A DNA stretch of 64,000 nt from assembly GCA_041687395.1 (NCBI GenBank), contig JAWLCA010000016.1, positions 1 to 64,000 on the forward strand, written 5' to 3'. Shown here in pieces: positions 26,390 to 34,872 of the stretch. Each line of letters begins with the position of its first letter. Position 1 is the stretch's first letter. This DNA is from JAWLCA01 sp041687395. GTDB lineage: Bacteria; Pseudomonadota; Alphaproteobacteria; Rhodobacterales; Rhodobacteraceae. The position numbers and the translations under genes are program-made. A model generated the notes under the pieces. That model made no database searches. It saw only the letters and a list, made by a program, of their open reading frames with translations, and had not been told where the DNA came from.

Positions 26390-27556
26390 ATGAGCCGCAA
26401 GAACTACGTCTTCACCTCCGAGTCCGTGTCGGAGGGCCACCCCGACAAGCTGTGCGACCGCATCTCGGACGCGGTCCTCGACGCCTTCCTGGCGGAAGAG
26501 CCGAACGCGCGCGTCGCCTGTGAAACCTTCGCGACGAGCGGGCTGGTGGTGATCGGCGGCGAGGTCGGCCTGTCCAACCAGGAGCGGCTGAAGGATTACA
26601 TGGGCCGGATCGGCCAGATCGCCCGCGACTGCATCAAGGACATCGGCTACGAGCAGGAAAAGTTCCATTGGAACACCTGCCACGTGCTGAACTTCCTGCA
26701 CGAACAATCCGCCCATATCGCCCAGGGTGTGGACCGCGATGGTGCGGGCGACCAGGGGATCATGTTCGGCTACGCGGTGGACGAGACGCCGGAACTGATG
26801 CCGGCACCGATCCAGTACGCCCACAAGATTCTGCGCAGGCTGGCCGAGGCGCGCAAATCCGGCGCCGAACCGCTGTTGCGCCCCGATGCTAAATCGCAGC
26901 TTTCGGTGCGATATGAAGACGGCAAGCCGGTCGAGGTGACCTCGCTGGTGCTGTCGACGCAGCATTCCGACGCAAGCCAGACCTCGGACGACATCCGCGC
27001 CATCGTCGAGCCCTACATCCGTGAGGTGCTGCCGGCGGACTGGATCACCGAAAAGACCCAATGGCACGTCAACCCGACCGGCACCTTTGTCATCGGTGGA
27101 CCGGACGGGGACGCCGGCCTGACCGGGCGCAAGATCATCGTCGACACCTATGGCGGGGCTGCCCCGCATGGTGGCGGCGCGTTTTCCGGCAAGGATCCGA
27201 CCAAGGTGGATCGCTCGGCCGCCTATGCCGCGCGCTTCCTGGCCAAGAACGTGGTCGCGGCGGGCCTGGCCGGGCGCTGCACGCTGCAGCTTTCCTATGC
27301 CATCGGCGTGGCAGATCCGCTGTCGATCTATGTCGATACCCATGGCACGGGCGTCGTGCCGGACGAGGAGATCGAGCGCGTCGTTGGCAGCGTAATGGAC
27401 CTGACCCCGCGGGGCATCCGCGAGCATCTGGGGCTGAACCGACCGATCTATTCGCGCACCGCCGCTTACGGCCATTTCGGGCGCGAACCGGAGGCTGATG
27501 GCGGCTTCAGTTGGGAAAAGACCGATCTCGCCGACAAGATGAAGCAGGCAGTCTGA
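26390..27556 (+). CDS. metK: S-adenosylmethionine synthetase
   Basis: 388 residues. The N-terminal signature VFTSESVSEGHPDKLCDRIS binds ATP and metal. GDQGIMFGYAVDET is the conserved central motif. GGGAFSGKDPTKVDRSAAYA is the phosphate-binding loop near residue 265. It makes SAM from methionine and ATP. It is controlled by the SAM/SAH riboswitch directly in front, so the product can repress its own synthesis. Confidence 0.97.
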   Translation: MSRKNYVFTSESVSEGHPDKLCDRISDAVLDAFLAEEPNARVACETFATSGLVVIGGEVGLSNQERLKDYMGRIGQIARDCIKDIGYEQEKFHWNTCHVLNFLHEQSAHIAQGVDRDGAGDQGIMFGYAVDETPELMPAPIQYAHKILRRLAEARKSGAEPLLRPDAKSQLSVRYEDGKPVEVTSLVLSTQHSDASQTSDDIRAIVEPYIREVLPADWITEKTQWHVNPTGTFVIGGPDGDAGLTGRKIIVDTYGGAAPHGGGAFSGKDPTKVDRSAAYAARFLAKNVVAAGLAGRCTLQLSYAIGVADPLSIYVDTHGTGVVPDEEIERVVGSVMDLTPRGIREHLGLNRPIYSRTAAYGHFGREPEADGGFSWEKTDLADKMKQAV

Positions 27557-27604
27557 CGGGCGGGGCCTTGACGGCCCTGTCGTGATCCGTCACCCAACCG
27601 CGCC

Positions 27605-28309
27605 ATGAGCAGCACCGACAAGACGATCCCGGAGCGGCGTAACTTCTACGGCCGTCGCCGCGGCAAGACGCTCAAGGACCATCAGCGAACCTGGCTGGCC
27701 GAGGACTTGCAGCGCCTTGCGCCGGCAGGCGCCAGCCTGCGCGACAACCCAGACCGGCGGCAGATCGACCCGTCAGCGTTCTTCGGCGATGACCGTCCGC
27801 TGTGGCTGGAGATCGGCTTCGGCGGTGGCGAGCACATGGTGCATCAGGCCGAGCACCACCCCGGTATCGGGCTCGTGGGATGCGAGCCCTTCATCAACGG
27901 CGTCGCGATGCTCCTTGGAAAGATCCGGCGGGCGGGTGTGACCAACCTGCGGGTCTATCCGGGCGACGTTCGAGACATGTTCGACGTGTTGCCCGACGCC
28001 TGCCTGGATCGCGCCTTCCTGCTCTACCCCGACCCCTGGCCAAAGAAGAAGCACCACCGGCGCCGCTTCGTCACGCCCGAACACCTGAAGCCGCTGGCTC
28101 GGGTGCTGAAGCCGGGGGCGATCTTCCGCGTGGCGACCGACATTCCCGATTATGTGCGCCAGACGCTGGAGCAGGTGCCCGCCGCAGGCTTCACGCGGCT
28201 CGACCTGCCGCTGCACGAGGCATGGCCGGACTGGTTGTCGACGCGCTACGAACAGAAGGCGCTGCGCGAGGGGCGGCAGCCCCATTACCTGACCTTCCGC
28301 CGCAACTGA
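27605..28309 (+). CDS. trmB: tRNA (guanine-N7)-methyltransferase
   Basis: 234 residues of the class I SAM methyltransferase fold. LEIGFGGGEHMVHQAE is the SAM loop, LYPDPWPKKKHHRRRFV is the TrmB signature, and the C-terminal motif is STRYEQKALREGR. It makes m7G46 in tRNA. It lies 48 bp after metK and may be read from the same transcript. Downstream, inverted repeats GGCCGC/GCGGCC (28325-28342) and CCGGAAA/TTTCCGG without a T-run may slow or end transcription. Confidence 0.95.
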   Translation: MSSTDKTIPERRNFYGRRRGKTLKDHQRTWLAEDLQRLAPAGASLRDNPDRRQIDPSAFFGDDRPLWLEIGFGGGEHMVHQAEHHPGIGLVGCEPFINGVAMLLGKIRRAGVTNLRVYPGDVRDMFDVLPDACLDRAFLLYPDPWPKKKHHRRRFVTPEHLKPLARVLKPGAIFRVATDIPDYVRQTLEQVPAAGFTRLDLPLHEAWPDWLSTRYEQKALREGRQPHYLTFRRN

Positions 28310-28447
28310 CACCCGGCGACCGTGGGCCGCCAACTAGCGGCCGGAAACCTTCTGTTCGTCTTTCCGGGGCAGGGTGTGCCTGCGATCCGGCGGCCGCCCA
28401 TGGACCCGCCTTCGGCCGATGTCAGCATCGGCGGCAGAATGCCAGCA

Positions 28448-28462
28448 TTAACGGACAGTTAA
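28448..28462. promoter_or_regulatory. CtrA-type site TTAA-N7-TTAA upstream of the ridA-like gene
   Basis: TTAACGGACAGTTAA matches the alphaproteobacterial CtrA consensus exactly. It lies 68 bp before the start codon of the RidA-family gene. The surrounding 28310-28529 gap holds no gene. Confidence 0.5.
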
Positions 28463-28529
28463 CTTTTTGCTTTCCGCGGCACGTTCCGCAAGGTACCGCT
28501 AGCGTGTTACAAGTTCATGTGTGGAGAGA

Positions 28530-28997
28530 ATGATGAGTGCGACCCCCGAAAGCCGCCTTGCGGATCTGGGCCTTGTCCTACCCGAAGCGCCGGCGCCTGC
28601 GGCCAACTATGTGCCCTATGTGCTGACCGGAAGGACGCTCTATGTCTCGGGACAGATCAGCCAGGGACCGGGCGGGCTGATCCGCGGACGGATCGGCGAG
28701 GATATGGATGTAGACGCCGGCGCGCTGGCAGCACAGCACAGCGCCTTGTCGCTGATCGCGCAGGCGCGGGCCGCCTGTGGCGGCGATCTTGGCCGCGTCG
28801 CGCGGGTGCTGAAGCTGACGGGCTTCGTCAACTCCACCCCCGATTTCACCGAGCAGCCCAAGGTCATCAACGGCGCCTCCGACCTGATGGTCGCGATTTT
28901 CGGCGAGGCCGGGCGCCATGCCCGTTCGGCCGTCAGCGCCGCCTCTCTGCCGATGGGAGTCGCGGTCGAGATCGAGGCGATCTTCGAGGTGCGCTGA
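28530..28997 (+). CDS. RidA/YjgF family protein
   Basis: 155 residues of the trimeric RidA fold. LYVSGQISQGPGG is the N-terminal strand pair, GFVNSTPDFTEQPKVINGAS is the central block, and the catalytic Arg lies in RHARSAVSAASLPMGVAVEI. Family members hydrolyse reactive enamine/imine intermediates from PLP enzymes. The sequence belongs to the longer, less characterised subgroup, so the exact substrate is open. GGAGAG sits just before the ATG at 28530. The stop codon overlaps the next ATG by one base. Confidence 0.85.
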   Translation: MMSATPESRLADLGLVLPEAPAPAANYVPYVLTGRTLYVSGQISQGPGGLIRGRIGEDMDVDAGALAAQHSALSLIAQARAACGGDLGRVARVLKLTGFVNSTPDFTEQPKVINGASDLMVAIFGEAGRHARSAVSAASLPMGVAVEIEAIFEVR

Positions 28998-29761
28998 TGC
29001 CTGACCTGCCTGCTGTCTTCCTTGGTCCCCCGATCGCCCACCGCGCGCTGCACGACCGTGCAGCGGGTCGGCCGGAAAACTCGCGCGCTGCGGTGAGGGC
29101 CGCGGTGGCGGCGGGCTACGGGATCGAGATCGACGTGCAGCCTTCGGCCGACGGCCGGGCGATGGTGTTCCACGACTACACCCTGGATCGGCTGACCGCC
29201 CGCACGGGTCCGATCCTGACGCATGACGCGGCAAGCCTTGGGCGCATCGGCCTGACTGACGCCGAGGACGGAATCCCGACGCTGTCCGAGGTGCTGGAGA
29301 TCGTCGCCGGGCGCGTCGCGCTGCTGGTCGAGATCAAGAGCCAGGACCGCTCCGGCGCGCCCGGCACCGGCCCGCTGGAGGCTGAGGTGGCCCGCGACCT
29401 GGCGGGTTATCAGGGGCCGGCCGCGGTGATGTCGTTCAACCCGGCCTCGGTGGCAGAGATGGCGCGCCTTGCCCCCGATCTGCCGCGCGGCATCGTGACC
29501 GAGGCCTATGCCGAGGCCGACTATCCCGACATGCCGGCCGCAACCCGCGAACGGCTGCGCGCGATCGCAGATTACGACGCGGTCGGGGCCAGCTTCATCT
29601 CGCATAGCTGGAAAGATCTGTCGCGCCCGCGCGTGTCTGAACTGCGCGACGCCGGCGCGGCAATCCTCTGCTGGACCATCCGCAGCGCCGAGGAGGAGGC
29701 AACCGCCCGTCGCATCGCCCAGAACGTCACGTTCGAGGGATACGCGGCCGCGCTGCCTTGA
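28997..29761 (+). CDS. Glycerophosphodiester phosphodiesterase family protein
   Basis: 254 residues of the GDPD TIM barrel. The catalytic His is in AHRALHDRAAGRPENS, which also carries the metal-binding Glu. IEIDVQPSADGRAMVFHDYT supplies the Glu-x-Asp pair and the second catalytic His. There is no signal peptide, so it is probably cytoplasmic, cleaving glycerophosphodiesters to glycerol-3-phosphate and an alcohol. Its start overlaps the RidA stop, suggesting an operon. Confidence 0.9.
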   Translation: MPDLPAVFLGPPIAHRALHDRAAGRPENSRAAVRAAVAAGYGIEIDVQPSADGRAMVFHDYTLDRLTARTGPILTHDAASLGRIGLTDAEDGIPTLSEVLEIVAGRVALLVEIKSQDRSGAPGTGPLEAEVARDLAGYQGPAAVMSFNPASVAEMARLAPDLPRGIVTEAYAEADYPDMPAATRERLRAIADYDAVGASFISHSWKDLSRPRVSELRDAGAAILCWTIRSAEEEATARRIAQNVTFEGYAAALP

Positions 29762-29816
29762 CGCCCCCGCCCCTTGGGCCATCTGTTGGGGGAATGTCCC
29801 CGACCGACCCCGCCCC

Positions 29817-30995
29817 ATGACCGACCTGACGCTGCAGATCGAAACGCTGACCGCCATCGACCGCCTGTCCGCGGCCGACTGGGACGCCTGCGCCTGCCCG
29901 GAAACCGCAGGCGGCAACCGCCCGCTGGACCCGTTCACCACCCATCGCTTTCTGGCGGCGCTGGAACGCTCTGGCTCCGTGGGTCCGGGCACCGGATGGC
30001 AGCCGCATCACCTTGCAGTTCGCGCGGGCAGCGCCCTGATCGCCGTCGCCCCGCTTTATGCCAAGGGCCACAGCCAGGGCGAATACATCTTTGATCACAA
30101 CTGGGCACATGCCTACGAACGGGCGGGCGGGCGCTACTATCCGAAACTGCAATGCGCCGTGCCCTTCACGCCCGCCACCGGCCGCCGCTTGCTGACCGCG
30201 CCGGGCCATACCGCCACCGGCCGCGCCGCGCTGGTCGAGGGGCTGATCCGCATCGCCACCGAAAACCGCCTGTCCTCGGCCCACATCACCTTCTGCACCG
30301 AGGATGAGGCCGCGGCTGGCGAGGCCATGGGCCTGCTGCACCGCGTCACACAGCAGTTCCACTGGCAGAACGCGGGCTACGCCAGCTTCGACGACTTCCT
30401 CGCGCAACTCTCTTCGCGCAAGCGCAAGACGATCCGCAAGGAACGCGCGACGGCGAAAGCCTTCGGCGGCACAATCCACCGGCTGACCGGCGACGCGATC
30501 CGGCCCGAGCATTGGGACGCCTTCTGGCGCTTCTACCAGGACACCGGCGCGCGCAAATGGGGCACGCCCTACCTGACCCGACGCGCCTTCGATGCCTTCC
30601 ACGACACGATGCGCGACGACATCCTGCTGGTGCTGGCCGAACGCGACGGCCGCTGGGTCGCCGGCGCGCTCAACTTCATCGGCCGCCACACGCTGTTCGG
30701 CCGCTACTGGGGCTGCACCGAGGATCATCCCTGCCTGCATTTCGAGCTGTGCTACTACCAGGCCATCGACTACGCGATCGCGACCGGGATGAGCCGGGTG
30801 GAGGCTGGCGCGCAGGGCGAACACAAACTCGCGCGCGGCTATCTGCCCACCCCGGTCCATTCGCTGCACTGGATCGCCGAGCCGTCGTTCCGCGATGCCG
30901 TCGCCCTCTATCTGGAGGCCGAGCGCGACGCGGTGGATGAGGAGATCGAGGTGCTGACCAGCTACGGCCCGTTCCGCCGCAGCGAATCGTGCTAG
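29817..30995 (+). CDS. DUF482/FemAB-like GNAT family protein
   Basis: 392 residues matching the DUF482 family, often called peptidoglycan biosynthesis proteins because of their FemAB/GNAT-like fold. Recognisable blocks are FLAALERSGSVGPGTGWQP, LYAKGHSQGEYIFDHNWA, QNAGYASFDDFLAQLSSRKR, TLFGRYWGC and FELCYYQAIDYAI. HKLARGYLP is the usual C-terminal motif. The substrate is not established; aminoacyl transfer is inferred from fold. The ATG lies 55 bp after the GDPD gene and there is no strong ribosome-binding site. Confidence 0.82.
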   Translation: MTDLTLQIETLTAIDRLSAADWDACACPETAGGNRPLDPFTTHRFLAALERSGSVGPGTGWQPHHLAVRAGSALIAVAPLYAKGHSQGEYIFDHNWAHAYERAGGRYYPKLQCAVPFTPATGRRLLTAPGHTATGRAALVEGLIRIATENRLSSAHITFCTEDEAAAGEAMGLLHRVTQQFHWQNAGYASFDDFLAQLSSRKRKTIRKERATAKAFGGTIHRLTGDAIRPEHWDAFWRFYQDTGARKWGTPYLTRRAFDAFHDTMRDDILLVLAERDGRWVAGALNFIGRHTLFGRYWGCTEDHPCLHFELCYYQAIDYAIATGMSRVEAGAQGEHKLARGYLPTPVHSLHWIAEPSFRDAVALYLEAERDAVDEEIEVLTSYGPFRRSESC

Positions 30996-31022
30996 GCTGC
31001 CGCCGCGAACAGGGGATTGCCG

Positions 31023-31643
31023 ATGACGCTCACTCTCTACACCAACCCGATGTCGCGCGGCCGCATCGCGCGGTGGATGCTGGAAGAGGTCGGCGCGCCC
31101 TATGACGCAGTGATCGTCAACTACGGCCCGGCGATGCGCGCGCCCGACTATCTGGCCCTCAACCCGATGGCCAAGGTGCCGACGCTGGTGCACGACAGTC
31201 AGGTAATCACAGAATGCGCCGCGATCTGCCTCTACCTCGCCGATGTCTTCCCCGACGCCAACCTCGCACCCCCGCCCGGTCGCCGCGCCGCCTATTACCG
31301 CTGGATTGCCTTTGCCGCCGGGCCGGTGGAACACGCGGTCACCAACCGGAGCATGAAGTTCGAGCCGGGGCCGGACATGCGCAGCCGCGTCGGCTACGGC
31401 GACTACGACAGCGTCATCGCCACGCTGGAACATGCGGTGCAGCAGGCGCCCTACCTTGCGGGCGACAGCTTCAGCGCGGCGGATGTCTATGCCGGCGCGC
31501 AGATCGGCTGGGGCCTGCAGTTCGGCACCATCCCCGACCGCCCCGCCTTCCGCGCCTACTGGGACCGGATCAAAGACCGCCCCGCCGTGGTCCGTGCAGC
31601 AGCACTGGACGACGCGGCCATGCCGCCCAAGGACAAAGGATAA
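31023..31643 (+). CDS. Glutathione S-transferase family protein
   Basis: 206 residues. The N-terminal thioredoxin-like domain (TLYTNPMSRGRIARWMLEEV, then AKVPTLVHDSQVITECAAIC with the cis-Pro and the ES/EC glutathione-binding turn) is joined to an all-helical C-terminal domain (LAGDSFSAADVYAGAQI). The catalytic residue would be the Ser near residue 11. AGGGGA precedes the ATG at 31023. It is a separate gene 3 bp before phhB. Confidence 0.88.
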   Translation: MTLTLYTNPMSRGRIARWMLEEVGAPYDAVIVNYGPAMRAPDYLALNPMAKVPTLVHDSQVITECAAICLYLADVFPDANLAPPPGRRAAYYRWIAFAAGPVEHAVTNRSMKFEPGPDMRSRVGYGDYDSVIATLEHAVQQAPYLAGDSFSAADVYAGAQIGWGLQFGTIPDRPAFRAYWDRIKDRPAVVRAAALDDAAMPPKDKG

Positions 31644-31646
31644 GAC

Positions 31647-32021
31647 ATGCCCGACCTGCTATCAGACGACGACCGCAGCGCCGCCCTTCCCGACCTTGGC
31701 GCCACCGGCTGGGGTGCCGTCGCCGACCGCGACGCGATCCGCAAGATCTGGAAGTTCAAGAACTTTTCGGAAGCCTGGGGCTTCATGTCCCGCGCCGCCC
31801 TTGTGGCCGAGAAGATGGACCACCACCCGGAATGGCTGAACGTCTACAACGTGGTGGACGTGACGCTGACCACCCATCATTGCGGTGGTCTGTCCGACCT
31901 CGACCTCGATCTGGCGCGCAAGATGGACAAGCTTGCCGGCGACGCGCAGGTGCAGACCGACCATTCCGAGCCGGTGGAATGCCTTTGCACGATCAACGCG
32001 CAGAAGGCGGCGGGCAAATGA
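31647..32021 (+). CDS. phhB: Pterin-4a-carbinolamine dehydratase family protein
   Basis: 124 residues. The catalytic motif is KMDHHPEWLNVYNVVDVTLT followed by THHCGGLSDLD, which supplies the His-His-His set of the family. It dehydrates 4a-hydroxytetrahydropterin, recycling the cofactor of aromatic hydroxylases; no phenylalanine hydroxylase is in the window. The C-terminal 20 residues (TDHSEPVECLCTINAQ) are extra. It is likely cotranscribed with the GST gene. Confidence 0.9.
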   Translation: MPDLLSDDDRSAALPDLGATGWGAVADRDAIRKIWKFKNFSEAWGFMSRAALVAEKMDHHPEWLNVYNVVDVTLTTHHCGGLSDLDLDLARKMDKLAGDAQVQTDHSEPVECLCTINAQKAAGK

Positions 32022-32036
32022 CGAACCCCAGCAGGC

Positions 32037-32471
32037 CTATCGGCCGGGATGCCAGAACGGCTGCATCACCAGATAGGTGAAAGACGCCGACCAGGTGATC
32101 ACGACAAGGCCGTTGAGCGATTCAAGCCCCGCGATCAGCCGCAAGGCGCCGGTCGGGTAGATGTCACCGATGCCCAGCGTCGTGTAGCTGGTGAGCGAGA
32201 AATACAGGAAGTCCACCAACCCGGGCGTGAAGGCGCCGGTGATGGTGCCGAAGACCTGCAGATGATGCAGCACGGCAAAGACAGCGGCATAGATCAGCAC
32301 CTGCACGATGTGCGACGCAAGGCAGGCGGCGATGATCACCACGACACGTTGCCGCGGCCGGATCGGCAGCCGCGGCAGCAGCGCACCGGTGATCCGCAGC
32401 GCCTCGTAGTGGGTCAGGACCGAGACGGCCATCAGGCTCAGGGCAATCAGGACCGTCACTGCAATGATCAT
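32037..32471 (-). CDS. Two-helix potassium-channel-like membrane protein
   Basis: 144 residues. After an N-terminal helix (IIAVTVLIALSLMAVSVLTH) and a central helix (VVIIAACLASHIVQVLIYAA) comes a pore loop, SLTSYTTLGIGDIYP, and a last helix. The filter reads TTLGIGD instead of the canonical TTVGYGD, which could alter ion selectivity. The start at 32471 follows GGAGGCGACGGA. It converges on phhB with a 15-bp gap. Confidence 0.78.
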   Translation of the reverse strand: MIIAVTVLIALSLMAVSVLTHYEALRITGALLPRLPIRPRQRVVVIIAACLASHIVQVLIYAAVFAVLHHLQVFGTITGAFTPGLVDFLYFSLTSYTTLGIGDIYPTGALRLIAGLESLNGLVVITWSASFTYLVMQPFWHPGR

Positions 32472-32542
32472 TCCGTCGCCTCCACTGCTATCCGCGGGAT
32501 CGACCCGCACCGGACCGAGGCGCGATCATACCTCTCCTTTTG

Positions 32543-32604
32543 GTTAACGAAAAAACGCAACCTCTTGAAAAGGCGTATTTTTTCGATTTGCTCACGCGTG
32601 AGCA
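32543..32604 (-). repeat. Intergenic element copy B (CACGCGTG palindrome, N44, GTTAAC)
   Basis: GTTAAC at 32543-32548 and CACGCGTG at 32593-32600 are 44 nt apart. The palindrome extends to 16 bp, TGCTCACGCGTGAGCA (32589-32604). It starts 7 nt after the stop of the minus-strand peroxiredoxin gene. In that sense a second stem forms between GAAAAAATACGC and GCGTTTTTTC, with one bulged T, and the T-run ends next to GTTAAC. Confidence 0.85.
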
Positions 32605-32611
32605 GCACCCC

Positions 32612-33097
32612 TCAGATCGCCTCCAGCAGCGACTCGCCGCCCGAGATCTCGCAGACCCCCGTCGACTCTTCCAGATGGAGCCGCTTGACCACCCCGTCCT
32701 CGACCAGCATGGCGTAACGCTTCGACCGGTCCAGCATCCCCCGTTCCGGCATCGAATAGTCCATGCCGACGGCCTTGGTGAACGCCGCCCCCGGATCGGC
32801 CAGCAGGGTGATCGCAGCCCCCTCGGCGCCCGAGACGCGGCCCCAGTAGCGCATCACATGCGGGTCGTTGACCGCGATGCAGATGATCTCGTCGATCCCC
32901 TTGTCGCGGAACTGGTCGGCGGTGCGGATGAAGCTGGGCAGATGCGCGCTGTCGCAGGTGGGGGTGAAGGCGCCCGGCACCGCAAAGATCACCACGCGCC
33001 GCCCCTTCAGCTTCTCCGACAGCGACACCGGGTGGATCCCGCCCTCACCCGATTGCAGCAGCGTCGCCTCGGGCAGGGTCATTCCTTCGTGCAGCAT
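32612..33097 (-). CDS. Peroxiredoxin, Prx5 type (downstream copy)
   Basis: 161 residues with the thioredoxin-fold peroxidase motif AVPGAFTPTCDSAHLPSF, where the peroxidatic Cys lies near residue 49. A late Cys (TGVCEISGGESLLEAI) is conserved in the neighbouring paralogue and may act in resolution. It reduces hydrogen peroxide and alkyl peroxides. It begins one base after the stop of the paralogue, so the two are cotranscribed. Element copy B follows the stop codon. Confidence 0.9.
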   Translation of the reverse strand: MLHEGMTLPEATLLQSGEGGIHPVSLSEKLKGRRVVIFAVPGAFTPTCDSAHLPSFIRTADQFRDKGIDEIICIAVNDPHVMRYWGRVSGAEGAAITLLADPGAAFTKAVGMDYSMPERGMLDRSKRYAMLVEDGVVKRLHLEESTGVCEISGGESLLEAI

Positions 33098-33098
33098 C

Positions 33099-33584
33099 TC
33101 AGATCGTCTCCAGCAGCGACTCGCCGGTCGACCGGTCGCATTGCAGCGGCTCGTCGATGTTGGCCTGGGTGATCACCCCGTCCTCCAGCACCAGCGCATA
33201 GCGGTTCGACCGGCCGATCAACCCGATCTGCGGCGCTGTGAAATCCATGCCCAGCCCCTTGGTGAACGATCCGTCGGCATCGCCCAGAAAGCTGATCCCC
33301 GCGGCTGTGGCCCCGGTCGACTCGCCCCAGGCCTGCAGCACGAAGGGGTCGTTGACGGCGACGCAGATGATCTCGTCGACGCCCTTGGCGCGGAACGCGT
33401 CGGCGGTACGGATGAAGCTTGGGATATGCGCCGTCGTGCAGGGGCCGGTAAAGGCACCGGGCAGGGCGAACAGCACCACCTTGCGGCCCTTCAGAACCTC
33501 GGACAGTTGCACCTGTTCGGGGCCTTTGGCCCCCATTCTGACCAGCGTGGCGTCGGGCAGGCGTTGGCCCACGGATAGCGACAT
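33099..33584 (-). CDS. Peroxiredoxin, Prx5 type (upstream copy)
   Basis: 161 residues, the same length as the following gene and alignable along its whole length. The peroxidatic site is ALPGAFTGPCTTAHIPSF; the Pro...Thr..Cys triad is kept although the usual TPTC is changed to TGPC. The C-terminal Cys is in LQCDRSTGESLLETI. I chose the ATG at 33584 because GAGGGG sits 6 nt before it; an ATG two codons upstream overlaps that ribosome-binding site. It diverges from the FAD reductase gene. Confidence 0.9.
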   Translation of the reverse strand: MSLSVGQRLPDATLVRMGAKGPEQVQLSEVLKGRKVVLFALPGAFTGPCTTAHIPSFIRTADAFRAKGVDEIICVAVNDPFVLQAWGESTGATAAGISFLGDADGSFTKGLGMDFTAPQIGLIGRSNRYALVLEDGVITQANIDEPLQCDRSTGESLLETI

Positions 33585-33666
33585 GAACATCCCCTCGTGC
33601 GTTGCGTTTCGTCTCTTTGGGGTTATAGGGTCGCGCCCGGCGGGGGACCAGTGGGAAGGGCGGAAG

Positions 33667-34872
33667 ATGGCAGGCATCGTGGTGATCGGCGCGGGGCAGG
33701 CGGGGGCGTCGCTGGTGGCCCGGCTGCGCACCCAGGGCTACGACGGGCCGCTGACCCTGATCGGCGGCGAACCCGTGCCGCCCTATCAGCGCCCGCCGCT
33801 GACCAAGAAATACCTGACGGGTGAGATGGATCTGGACCGGCTTCTGCTGCGCCCCGCGAGCTTCTATGCTGACCATGACATCGCGCTCCGCCTTGGCGCC
33901 CCGGTCGCACGGATCGACCCCGCGGCGCGGCAGGTGCATCTGGGCGGCGGGGTGCTGCCCTACGACCAGCTGGCGCTCACCACCGGTTCGATCCCCCGTC
34001 GCCTGCCCGCCGCCTTTGGGGGCACCCTGGGCCGCGTCTATGTCGCCCGCGATCTGGCTGATGCCGACGCGATGATGCCCGAGTTCCAGGCGGGCCGCCG
34101 GGTGCTGGTGGTCGGCGGCGGCTATATCGGGCTGGAGGCCGCGGCCGTCGCCGCCGGCAGGGGGCTTCAGGTCACCGTGGTCGAGATGGCCCCGCGCATC
34201 CTGCAGCGGGTGGCCTGCCAGGAGACTTCGGACTGGTTCCGCGCGCTGCATCAGGCCCACGGCGTGACGATCATCGAGGGCACAGGCCTCGACCGCCTGC
34301 TGGGCGACGGGCAGGTCACCGGCGCGCGCCTTTCGGACGGGCGCGAACTCGCGGTCGATTTCGTCATCGTCGGCATCGGCATCGCACCCAGCACCACGCT
34401 TGCCGAAAGCGCCGGACTGACCCTGGATAACGGCATCGCGGTGGATGCGCAGGGGCGCACCTCTGCACCCGGCATCTGGGCGGCCGGCGATTGCGCCTCC
34501 TTCCCCTGGCGCGGCGGGCGGCTCAGGCTGGAAAGCGTGCAGAACGCCATTGATCAGGCCGAATGCGTCGCCGACAACATGCTGGGCGCAGGGCGCGACT
34601 ATGCTCCTGTACCGTGGTTCTGGTCGGACCAGTATGACGTGAAGCTGCAGATCGCCGGGCTGAACCAGGGCTATGACCGTGTGGTCGTCCGCGACGGCGG
34701 TGCGGCCCGCTCGCACTGGTATTTCGCGGGCGAGACGTTTCTGGCCGTGGATGCGATGAACGACCCGCGCGCCTACATGGTCGGCAAGCGCCTGCTGGAG
34801 ATGTGTCGCGGCATCTCCCCGGACGTCGCGGCCGACGCTTCGGCCGATCTCAAGGCGCTGCTGAAGTCATGA
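33667..34872 (+). CDS. FAD-dependent ferredoxin/rhodocoxin-type reductase
   Basis: 401 residues. The FAD-binding Rossmann motif is IVVIGAGQAGASLVARLR, the NAD(P) motif is VLVVGGGYIGLEAAAVAAGR near residue 150, and the second FAD motif is GIWAAGDCASFPW. PPYQRPPLTKKYL is typical of reductases that pass electrons from NADH to 2Fe-2S ferredoxins of P450 or ring-hydroxylating systems. No ferredoxin or oxygenase gene lies nearby. GGAAG precedes the ATG. The stop overlaps rsmD by 4 bp (ATGA). Confidence 0.9.
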   Translation: MAGIVVIGAGQAGASLVARLRTQGYDGPLTLIGGEPVPPYQRPPLTKKYLTGEMDLDRLLLRPASFYADHDIALRLGAPVARIDPAARQVHLGGGVLPYDQLALTTGSIPRRLPAAFGGTLGRVYVARDLADADAMMPEFQAGRRVLVVGGGYIGLEAAAVAAGRGLQVTVVEMAPRILQRVACQETSDWFRALHQAHGVTIIEGTGLDRLLGDGQVTGARLSDGRELAVDFVIVGIGIAPSTTLAESAGLTLDNGIAVDAQGRTSAPGIWAAGDCASFPWRGGRLRLESVQNAIDQAECVADNMLGAGRDYAPVPWFWSDQYDVKLQIAGLNQGYDRVVVRDGGAARSHWYFAGETFLAVDAMNDPRAYMVGKRLLEMCRGISPDVAADASADLKALLKS

